Assembly (NCBI GenBank): GCA_007858575.1
Contig: CP042279.1
Coordinates: forward strand, 5,892,501-5,956,500
Direction: 5' to 3'
Origin: Streptomyces sp. WAC08241
GTDB lineage: Bacteria; Actinomycetota; Actinomycetes; Streptomycetales; Streptomycetaceae
Length of the DNA stretch: 64,000 nucleotides
Positions 57,075 through 64,000 of the stretch are shown one piece after another; position 1 is the first letter of the stretch; the number at the start of each line of letters is the position of its first letter. A program made the translations under genes and the position numbers. The notes below the pieces were generated by a model. It made no database searches and had not been told where the DNA came from. It saw nothing but the letters and a program-made list of their open reading frames with translations.

Positions 57075-59133
57075 ATGAGCTGGCTCCGGGCCTTGAAAGG
57101 GACCGCCCGCTCCGGGCTCACCGTCGAGCGGCGGCGGCTGGAGCCGGCGGGGCGGCGCGGGGCGCGCTGGGGCTCGCGCTCGTCGTCGGGTTCTCGCTCG
57201 CCCTCTTCGGCCCCGCCGTCGCCGTCTCCTCCGCCTTCGGCGCCTTCCAGGCCGCCATCGCCACCTTCCAGCGCTCCTGGCGCCCCCGCCCCACCCTCGC
57301 CCTCGCCTCCGGCGCCAGCCTCGCCGCGTCGACCTTCGTCGGCTACCTCGTCGGCGCCCACGACGGGTTCTTCCTCGCCCTGCTGCTCCTCTGGACGTTC
57401 CTGGCGGGCTCGCCTGGGCCGCCGGCCCCACCGCCGGCCTCATCGCCTCCTCCAACGTCGCGATGATGCTGGTCACGGTCACCCTCCCCACCTCCGTCGC
57501 CACCGCCGCCGGCCACGCCGCCGTGATCTTCGCGGGCGGCGTCGTCCAGGCCGCCCTGGCCGCCCTCCTCCCGGCCCGCCGCTGGGGCGCCCAGCGCGAC
57601 GCCCTCGCGGACGCGCTCGCCGCCGAGGCCGACTACGCCCGCCGCCTGCGCCACGACCCGGTCGCCCCCTTCGACCCCGCCCCGCTCATGACCGCCCGCA
57701 ACGCCGCCGCCGTCACCCCCCGCCAGGCCCGCCGCCGCCCGGCCGAGCTGCACGGCTCCCGGGGCCTCGCCGAACGCATCCGCCCCGTCCTCGCCTCGCT
57801 CGCCGACCCGGCCGTCGGCGTCCCGGGGAGGGCCCGCAGCGGGACCGGGTCCGCGAGCTCTCGACGCGGCCGCCGCCGTCCTCGACGCCGCCGCGCACGC
57901 CATCCGCCACGGCGACCCGGTCGCCCTGCCCGCCCCCGCCCTCGCCGCCCTCCACGCCCCCGGCACCGGCTCCGTCCTCACCGGCCCGCCCCGCCGCGCC
58001 GCCGTCCGCCCTCACCGCCCTCCTCGGCGACGTCCTGGAGACCGCCGAGCCGCACACGGAGACGTCGGTCCGCACGGGCGTCGCCCGCTCCCGCCCCACC
58101 CTCCTCCGGCTCGCCCCCTCGTCCTCGCCCAGGTCCGCGCCGAGCTGCGCCACGAGTCCCCGGTCCTGCGCCACGCGATCCGCGTCTCGGTGGTCACCGC
58201 CGCCGGCTACCTCCTCGGCACCGTCCTCCCCTTCGGCCACGGCTACTGGGCCCCGATGGCCTCGGTCATGGTGATGCGCCCGGACTTCTCGCAGACGTAC
58301 GCCCGCTCGGTGGCCCGCTTCGGCGGCACCCTGGTCGGCGTCGGCCTCGCGACGGCGGTCGTCCGCTCGGCGCACCCGGGCGCGTACTCTCCGCCGCACT
58401 CGCGGTGCTGTGCGCCTTCGGGATGTACCTGCTGATGCGGACGGGGTACGCGGCGAGCCAGGTCTGCGTCTCCGCGTACGTCGTCTTCCTGCTCGGCACG
58501 GCCGGCGAGGGAGTGGACCAGACCGTACGGGAGAGGGTGCTGCTCACCCTCCTCGGCGGGCTCCTCGCGATGCTGGCGTACGCCGTCTACCCGGCCTGGG
58601 AGACGCCCCGGCTGCGCGGCCTGCTCGCGGACTGGCTGGAGACCGTCGGACGGTACGCGGCCGTCGCCGCCGCCGGGTACGCCGACCCGGCGGGCCCGGC
58701 CGACCCCGTCGTCCGCGACGCGCTCCTGCGGACCCGTGCCGCCCGGGTCGCCTGGCAGGAGGCCCTGGAGCGCGCGGCGCACGAGCCGGTGCGCCACCGG
58801 GGCCTCTCGCACGCGGCGGTGGAGCAGGCCGAGCACGCGCTCGGGGAGTTCGGCCGGGTGGCGATGCTCATGGAGGCCCACCTGCCCGACCGGGGTGCCG
58901 CGCCCCTCCCGTACGCCGCCGTCCTCGCCGAATCCCTGCGCCGCTCGACCGGGCGGGGCGCGAAGCAGGTCCGGGAGCGCGAGGAGCCGACCTGGGACGA
59001 CCTGCGGGAGACGGTCGACGCCTGGTCCGACGAACCGCCGGACCACTTCCTGCTCCACAAGGGCGCCGTCCTGCTCCTGGAGAGCCTGGACGACCTGGCC
59101 ACGGCCCTCTCGGAGACCACCCCGAGCCGTTGA
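57075..59133 (+). CDS. FUSC-family membrane protein (aromatic-acid-exporter-like)
   Basis: About 690 residues, two membrane bundles. N-terminal bundle: LGLALVVGFSLALFGPAVAVSSAFGAFQAAIATFQRSW, LALASGASLAASTFVGYLVGA, VVQAALAALLPARRW. C-terminal FUSC-like bundle: AIRVSVVTAAGYLLGTVLPFGHGYWAPMASVMVMRPDFSQTYARSVARFGGTLVGVGLATAVV, then GMYLLMRTGYAASQVCVSAYVVFLLGTAGEG, plus a long cytoplasmic helical tail. ATG 57075. Indels lie near 57155, 57410, 57830, 57860, 58000, 58120 and 58390. The family exports aromatic or fusaric-acid-like compounds; the substrate here is unknown. Confidence 0.83.
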
Positions 59134-59237
59134 TTCCGAGCGATTCCGGCGCCGTGTCACCCGGCGCCGGGGCGTACGGAGTTGAGAAGGGTGAGGGTCG
59201 CGGACGGTCGCGGCCCCGGAATCCCGGGAGCACTCGG

Positions 59238-59824
59238 ATGAAGAAGCACCTGCCGGCCACCGCCGCCGTGGCCGTGGCGGCCGTCGCGGCCGTCGCGGCC
59301 TCCCTGGCACTCGCGGCGCCGTCCGCCGTGGGCGCGGCCCCCGGGCCCGCCACCACGTCCGCGACCACGGTCGCCGCCCCCGCCAGGACCGTCACCGCCT
59401 CCGCCCCCGCCCGGATCCGTACAGTCCGTCCCGGCGAGCGCGTGGACGCCGGACGGGGCTACACCGTCTGGCTGACGAAGGAGGGAAGCACTGGAACGGC
59501 CCGGAGGAGTACGAGAACTTCCGCAGCGTCGTCGACGGCAACATCGACCGCTCCGAGCCCGGCGTCAGCCACCAGAGCGAGGGGACCGCCGAGGGCGTCT
59601 TCCACTCGGGCCTCTTCTACGGCACCACCCGGGCCGGACGCGTCGAACTGACCGCCTCCGGGGGCCGCAGGACCGTCGCCACCCTCCTCGCGCTGCCCGG
59701 CCGCCCCGACTGGGGCGTCTGGTACGCCCACACCCCGGCGCCCACCGGGAAGGAGGGCCTCGCCGTCGCGCTGTACGACCGCCGGGGCGCGCTCCTCGCC
59801 GAACTGCCGGCCGTGCCCTTCTGA
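59238..59824 (+). CDS. Secreted protein, paralogue of the product of 60545-61308
   Basis: About 195 residues. A Sec signal peptide is visible: MKKHLPATAAVAVAAVAAVAASLALAAPSAVGAAPG, with an AxA cleavage region near residues 29-34. A Thr/Ala-rich spacer precedes the domain RPGERVDAGRGYTVWLTKEGKHWNGPEEYENFRSVVDGNIDRSEPGVSHQSEG, then GVFHSGLFYGTTRAGRVELTASGGRRTVATLLALPGRPDWGVWYAH. The family is not recognised. The same domain, nearly identical in DNA, is encoded at about 60945-61250. One indel lies near 59488. ATG 59238. Confidence 0.8.
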
Positions 59825-59914
59825 GCCGCCGGCCCACGACGCGCGGCGGGGCCCGGCACGGGCGGGCCCCGCCGCGCCCCCTTCCCGTCCCCACCGATCG
59901 CGAGGTCCGACACC

Positions 59915-60548
59915 GTGCCGCACGAGTCCGCCACCGGAGACGACGACCCCGCCGCCGGAGACGACGGGTTCACCGGGTTCGCCGTCGCCGCCTGGCCCCG
60001 CCTGGTCCGCACGGCCCAGCTCCTGACCGGGGACTTCCACGAGGCCGAGGACCTGGTGCAGACGACGCTCGCCAAGGTGTACGGGCGATGGCGGCGGGTC
60101 CCCGGGACGAGGTCGACCTCTACGTCCGCCGCGCGCTGATCAACAACAACCTCAGCCGGATCCGCCGGAAGCGGGTCGCCCACCTGCTGACGCCGGTCCT
60201 GCCGGACTCCCTCCGCCACACCTCCGGGGGCCACGCCGAAACGGTCGAACAGCGCACCGCCCTCTTCGCCGCCCTCGCGGACCTCACGCCCCGCCAGCGC
60301 GCCGTGGTGGTGCTCCGGTACTGGGAGGACCTGACGGAGACGGAGACGGCCCGCGTCCTCGACTGCTCGGTCGGCACGGTCAAGTCCCACGCCCGGCGCG
60401 GCCTGACGGCCCTGCGCACCCACCCCCGCCTCGCCCCCGCACCCGGTACCGATACCGGTACCGACGCCGCACCCGATACCGGTACCGATACCGGCCAGGC
60501 TCCCGCCTCCGCCCCGCCGTCCCCCGCCCCTCCGGAGCCCGCCGATGA
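59915..60548 (+). CDS. SigE-family ECF sigma factor
   Basis: About 211 residues. Region 2: FAVAAWPRLVRTAQLLTGDFHEAEDLVQTTLAKVYGRWRRV. Region 4: LTPRQRAVVVLRYWEDLTETETARVLDCSVGTVKSHARRGLTALR. A long PGTDTGTDAAPDTGTDTG-type tail is encoded by GGTACCGATACC repeats (60441-60495). GTG 59914 or the ORF start near 59915. An indel lies near 60105, and another in the repeat tail is needed for the stop TGA 60546-60548, which overlaps the next ATG. It probably controls the flanking paralogues. Confidence 0.82.
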
Positions 60549-61308
60549 CCCCCGACCCCTCTCCCGACCCCGGAGCCCTCTCCCGATCCCGGCCCCGACC
60601 CTCCCCTTCCCCCCCGCCCCCTCCGACCAGGAGCACGTCCGCGACCTCCTCGCCCGAGCCGTCCGTGACGTCGTCCCCGGCCCCGTCCCCTGGCGGCCGT
60701 CCGGCGCGCCGGTCTGGCGTGGCGGCGGCGCCGGGCGGCGGGCCTGTCGGCGCTCTCGGTGCTGGGCGCCGCCGCGGCCGTGGCGGCGGTCGTGGTCCTG
60801 ACCCCCGTGCGCCCGGCCCCGCCCGGCCCCGCCCCCGCCGCCGCGCAGCCGAGCGCCGCCCGGACCCCGTCCCGCACTCCGCCCCCGATCCCGCCCGCGC
60901 CCCGGATCCGGTGCCGGTCCGGTGGTGGCCCCGGCGAGCGCGTCGACGCCGGGCAGGGGTACACGGTGTGGCTGACGGAGGAGGGCAAGCACTGGAACGG
61001 CCCGGAGGAGTACGAGAACTTCCGCAGCGCCGTCGACGGCAACGTCGACACCTCCGAGCCCGGCGTCAGCCACCAGAGCGAGGGGGCTCGGCGGGCGCCT
61101 TCCACTCGGGCCTCTACTACGGGACCCGTACGGCGGGCCGGGTCGAGCTGACCGCCCCCGGGGGCCGCACGGTCCTCGCGACCCTCCTCGAACTGCCCGG
61201 CCGGCCCGGCTGGGGGTCTGGTACGCGCACACCGGACCGGGCGTCGGGGAGACCGCCGTGACGCTGTACGACCGGGCGGGGAAGCGGCTCGCCGACCTCC
61301 CCGGCTGA
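60545..61308 (+). CDS. Membrane-anchored paralogue of the secreted protein at 59238
   Basis: About 253 residues. A cytoplasmic N-terminus (MTPDPSPDPGALSR..., then SDQEHVRDLLARAVRDVVPGPVPW) precedes a transmembrane segment (GLSALSVLGAAAAVAAVVVLTPV), a Pro/Ala-rich linker and the same domain as 59238: GERVDAGQGYTVWLTEEGKHWNGPEEYENFRSAVDGNVDTSEPGVSHQSEG, FHSGLYYGTRTAGRVELTAPGG. It overlaps the sigma gene by ATGA. In this place one expects an anti-sigma or co-regulator, so the extracellular domain may be a sensor. Indels lie near 60610, 60705, 61090 and 61215. Confidence 0.75.
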
Positions 61309-61461
61309 GGGGCCGGAAAACGCATACCGGCAGGTGGCACGCTCTGTCGCGTATCCGCTACAGCACCCCGCGTGCACGTGCATCTGCTCACGCAGCCGCA
61401 TATGAACACGGCTATGATCCGAGCAAGTTGACACCTGCACCAAGCAACTCGGGAGCTACCA

Positions 61462-61703
61462 GTGCATCCTGCGCATCACGCGTACAACGGCATGGCGGCC
61501 ACCGAGCTGCGCGGTGTCGTGTGGCAGAAGAGCAGGCACAGCAACTCTCAGGGTTCGTGCGTGGAGTTCGCAAAACTTCCGGGGGAAACGTTGCCGTCCG
61601 CAATTCCCGTCATCCCGACGGGCCGGCGCTCGTCTACACGCCCGCCGAGATAGAGGCGCTCCTGCTCGGCGTGAAGGACGGGGAGTTCGACCACCTGGTG
61701 TGA
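61462..61703 (+). CDS. DUF397-family small protein
   Basis: About 80 residues. Family pattern: LRGVVWQKSRHSNSQGSCVEFAKLPGGNVAVRNSRHPDGPALVYTPAEIEALLLGVKDGEFDHLV. A G-run indel near 61582 splits it. ATG 61462. DUF397 proteins usually pair with a DUF5753 XRE regulator and sometimes a HATPase anti-sigma-like protein; both follow here, though on other strands. They are thought to form toxin/antitoxin-like or developmental control modules in Streptomyces. Confidence 0.88.
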
Positions 61704-61721
61704 GCGCGCGGGACGTACGGA

Positions 61722-61752
61722 GAAGGGCCCGGCGGTCACCGCCGGGCCCTTC
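61722..61752. terminator. Bidirectional terminator
   Basis: A near-perfect 15-bp inverted repeat (61722-61736 with 61738-61752) lies between the convergent DUF397 and HATPase genes. It should stop transcription from both sides. Confidence 0.88.
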
Positions 61753-61769
61753 CCCTGCCTGCGTCTCGG

Positions 61770-62267
61770 CTACTCCGGTCCGACCCGGAACAGCGCCCAC
61801 ACCACCTTGCTGCGGAGCGTCCCCGCCAGCGGGTGCCAGCCCCAACTGTCGCTGAACGAGTCCACCAGGAACAGGCCGCGCCCCGACTCGGCGGAGAAGT
61901 CCTCCTCGCCGCCGCGCGCCTCCGGGCTCTCCACGCTGGGGTCGCGCACGGCACACACCAGGCGCGAGGCCCAGCGCATCAGGTGCAGGCGGACCGGCGG
62001 GCCCTGGACGTCGTCCTGACACGCGTCCGCGGGCACCGCGTGGCGCAGCGCGTTGGTGACGAGCTCGGAGACCACCAGGGCCACGTCGTCGAAGCGCTCC
62101 GACAGCTCCCAGCGGTCGAGCGTCGCGCTGGTGAACTTCCGCGCCCCGCCCACGGCTTCGTACCGCGCGGGGAGCGCACAGGAGGCGGAGGTGGAGACGG
62201 CGCCGGGATCGAGCGGCGGAAGGCCCTGCCGTAACGGCTCGAGCACGGTCGATCCATTCGTCCCCAT
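61770..62267 (-). CDS. HATPase-domain anti-sigma-factor-like ATP-binding protein
   Basis: 165 residues, intact. Bergerat-fold motifs: N-box VALVVSELVTNALRHA, G1 region VRDPSVESPEA and G2 SGRGLFLVDSFSDSWGWHP. Streptomyces has many of these RsbW/SpoIIAB-like kinases near DUF397 and DUF5753 genes. ATG 62267 (MGTNGSTVLEPLRQG). It may phosphorylate or sequester an anti-sigma antagonist; the partner is not in the window. It faces the DUF397 gene across a shared terminator. Confidence 0.88.
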   Translation of the reverse strand: MGTNGSTVLEPLRQGLPPLDPGAVSTSASCALPARYEAVGGARKFTSATLDRWELSERFDDVALVVSELVTNALRHAVPADACQDDVQGPPVRLHLMRWASRLVCAVRDPSVESPEARGGEEDFSAESGRGLFLVDSFSDSWGWHPLAGTLRSKVVWALFRVGPE

Positions 62268-62568
62268 GCGAGGCACTCCCGGGAATCGCGACTGTGGTGC
62301 GACAACACGACAACACGAACGAGTACGCGGCTGCGCGGGCCCCATGGTTCCGAATGCGACCCCCGGATGCAAGGGCAGATGCACGTGCACGTGCCGGACC
62401 TGTCCTTTCCTGTGCCTAATCTGTGCATAAGTCGTCCGCGTCGGATCCCCTACTGGAAGGGAACTTCCCCGGATCTGCACACACTGTGCCCGTGGATGCC
62501 CGGAACTCGCCGCCTTTCCGTAATCGCATGTGTACGCGCTGAAGCGTTTGGTGGCAGAATCCGGGGCT

Positions 62569-62612
62569 CGACGGGGACGCGACGGGGATTCGACGGGGAT
62601 TCGACGGGGTCG
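62569..62612 (+). repeat. 11-bp tandem repeat upstream of the XRE regulator
   Basis: Four copies of CGACGGGGATT-like units start at 62569, 62580, 62591 and 62602, ending 26 bp before the start codon. One-turn spacing would suit autoregulatory binding. Confidence 0.75.
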
Positions 62613-62637
62613 ACACCGTAAAGGGGAGGCTGGGGCC

Positions 62638-63507
62638 GTGACCGCAGGCGAATCGGGCGGAGCGAACGGAAGCGTGGTGCGGCGCATCCTGCTGGGCTCC
62701 CAGCTCAGGCGGCTGCGCGAGTCGCGCGGCATCACCCGGGAGGCGGCCGGTTACTCGATCCGCGCGTCCGAATCCAAGATCAGCCGCATGGAGTTGGGAC
62801 GGGTGAGCTTCAAGGCCAGGGACGTCGAGGACCTGCTCACGCTCTACGGGGTCGGGGACGAGGCCGAGCGCGGCGCCTCTCGGCCTCGCCCGCGAGGCCA
62901 ACGTCGCGGGCTGGTGGCACAGCTTCGGCGACGTCCTGCCGGGCTGGTTCCAGACGTACATCGGGCTCGAAGGCGCCGCCTCCCACATCCGCGTCTACGA
63001 AGTGCAGTTCGTCCACGGCCTGTTGCAGACCGAGGAGTACGCCCAGGCGGTCGTCACGCGCGGCATGCCCGACGCCCCGCGCGCCGAGATCGACCGCCGG
63101 GTCGCCCTGCGGCTCGAACGCCAGAAGGTCCTCGTCTCCGAGCGCGCCCCGCAGGTGCACGCCGTCCTCGACGAGGCCGCGCTGCGCCGCCCGTACGGCG
63201 ACCGGGCCGTCATGCGCGGCCAGTTGAAGCACCTCATCGAGGTCTCCGAGCACCCCGGCGTCACGCTCCAGGTCATGCCGTTCAGCTTCGGCGGCCACGC
63301 CGGCGAGAGCGGCGCCTTCACGATGCTGAGCTTCCCGAGTCCGACCTCTCCGACGTCGTCTACCTGGAGCAGCTCACCAGCGCCCTCTACCTCGACAAGC
63401 GCGAGGAGGTCGCCCAGTACCGGCGGGTGATGGAGAGGCTCCAGCAGGACGGGCCGGATCCGGCCGAAAGCCGGGACATCCTCCGAGGCCTCCTCCAACT
63501 CTCCTGA
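62638..63507 (+). CDS. XRE-family regulator with DUF5753 domain
   Basis: About 289 residues. The N-terminal HTH (LLGSQLRRLRESRGITREAAGYSIRASESKISRMELGRVSFKARDVEDLLTLYGV) is followed by DUF5753 (WWHSFGDVLPGWFQTYIGLEGAASHIRVYEVQFVHGLLQTEEYAQAVV... HLIEVSEHPGVTLQVMPFSFGGHAGESGAFTML... VVYLEQLTSALYLD). GTG 62638 follows AAAGGGGAGG. Indels lie near 62875 and 63338. It is the usual partner of DUF397 proteins in Streptomyces developmental control. Confidence 0.9.
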   Translation: MTAGESGGANGSVVRRILLGSQLRRLRESRGITREAAGYSIRASESKISRMELGRVSFKARDVEDLLTLYGVGDEAERGASRPRPRGQRRGLVAQLRRRPAGLVPDVHRARRRRLPHPRLRSAVRPRPVADRGVRPGGRHARHARRPARRDRPPGRPAARTPEGPRLRARPAGARRPRRGRAAPPVRRPGRHARPVEAPHRGLRAPRRHAPGHAVQLRRPRRRERRLHDAELPESDLSDVVYLEQLTSALYLDKREEVAQYRRVMERLQQDGPDPAESRDILRGLLQLS

Positions 63508-63593
63508 CGCATCAGTACGATGACGCCACATCAGGCGTACGGGATTCGTACATCAGTCGCATCGCGCGGGTAGCGGGTAGAGGGGTCTCCACC

Positions 63594-64000
63594 ATGTCGC
63601 ACTTCACCGACCTGGCCCACCAGTACATCGACGGCGAGTGGAAGCCGGGCAGTGGCTCGTGGGACATCATCGACTTCAACCCGTACACCGGGGAGAAGCT
63701 CGCCTCGATCACCGTCGCCACCGTCGCCGAGGTCGACCGCGCCTACCGGGCCGCCGAGCGCGCCCAGACCGCGTGGGCCGAGACCAACCCGTACACCCGC
63801 CGGCTCGTCTTCGAGCGCGCGCTGCGGATCGTCGAGGACCGCGAGGAGGAGATCGCCGAGACGATCGTCGCGGAGTTGGGCGGCACCCGCCTCAAGGCGG
63901 CCTTCGAGCTGCACCTCGCCAAGGAGTTCCTGCGCGAGGCGGTCCAGCTCGCGCTGCGCCCCGAGGGCCGCATCCTGCCCTCCCCGGTCGACGGCAAGGA
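63594..64000 (+). CDS. Aldehyde dehydrogenase, N-terminal part (runs off the window)
   Basis: NAD(P)-dependent aldehyde dehydrogenase. Only the first 135 residues are present: HQYIDGEWKPGSGSWDIIDFNPYTGEKLASITVATVAEVDRAYRAAERAQTAWAETNPYTRRLVFERALRIVEDREEEIAETIVAELGGTRLKAAFEL. This is the standard N-terminal Rossmann lead-in. The catalytic Cys and Glu lie beyond the edge. ATG 63594 follows an AGAGGGG Shine-Dalgarno. It is separate from the XRE gene by 86 bp. The substrate cannot be judged. Confidence 0.9.
   Translation, partial: MSHFTDLAHQYIDGEWKPGSGSWDIIDFNPYTGEKLASITVATVAEVDRAYRAAERAQTAWAETNPYTRRLVFERALRIVEDREEEIAETIVAELGGTRLKAAFELHLAKEFLREAVQLALRPEGRILPSPVDGK

Noticed and set aside
56183..57361. 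A 392-codon leftward open frame rich in Gly/Arg/Pro
   Set aside because: It is antisense to DUF2786, the repeat block and FUSC. The composition is a by-product of the GC-rich repeats.

Overview
The window is chromosomal DNA of a Streptomyces or a close relative. It is very GC-rich, with G/C at third codon positions. It carries families typical of that group: SARP regulator, SigE-like sigma factors, DUF397, DUF5753-type XRE regulator, DUF6479, a CGNR protein and a 3Fe-4S P450 ferredoxin. Many genes that should be continuous are split by single-base indels, mostly in runs of G, C or A. Homologous protein resumes in the next frame each time, so I read these as assembly errors and give whole-gene spans.

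Layout. 1-2961: end of holB, a secreted peptidase-like lipoprotein and a tRNA-Thr with its terminator. 3111-7011: a leftward vWA / PP2C / kinase-HhH triad (TerY-P type, like YegL-YegK-YegI) plus a small coiled-coil gene, in visibly less GC-rich DNA beside the tRNA; then a damaged Uma2 gene and an MFS exporter.

9425-22770: homologues of all four ectoine enzymes (ectD, ectB, ectA, ectC), interleaved with an ACP, an AMP-forming ligase, a type III PLP decarboxylase, a PPTase, a hotdog 3-aminobutyryl-CoA ammonia-lyase-like protein, and a P450 with its own ferredoxin and reductase. CGNR and TrmB/LuxR regulators sit beside them. My inference is a specialised ectoine- or diaminobutyrate-derived metabolite, not plain ectoine.

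22812-30309: a tightly overlapping leftward operon with an AS-48-like circular bacteriocin precursor (29356-29075), a SpoIIM/DUF95 protein, two further membrane proteins, two ABC ATPases and two permeases. A LuxR-type regulator with a degenerate receiver is divergent from it. 30537-33258: an XRE-SARP-NB-ARC regulator, followed by four direct repeats at exactly 22-bp period that look like its operator.

33677-45804: a second unusual assembly line. It has a TrmB/LuxR regulator, a flavin-fold protein, an AurF-type diiron oxygenase, a class II aaRS-like amino acid:carrier-protein ligase, two ACPs, two PPTases, a methyltransferase, a KAS III and a Cys-less KAS partner, a free-standing condensation domain, a NodB-fold protein and an MFS exporter.

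45879-50387: two WXG100-like proteins, a polymorphic toxin with an RNase A-like C-terminus, immunity genes and an orphan RNase A-like cassette. 50455-64000: housekeeping and Streptomyces-typical genes, including two ECF sigma loci, one of them flanked by duplicated export-protein paralogues, a PolA-like polymerase, an FUSC exporter, a DUF397 / HATPase / DUF5753 trio and the start of an aldehyde dehydrogenase.
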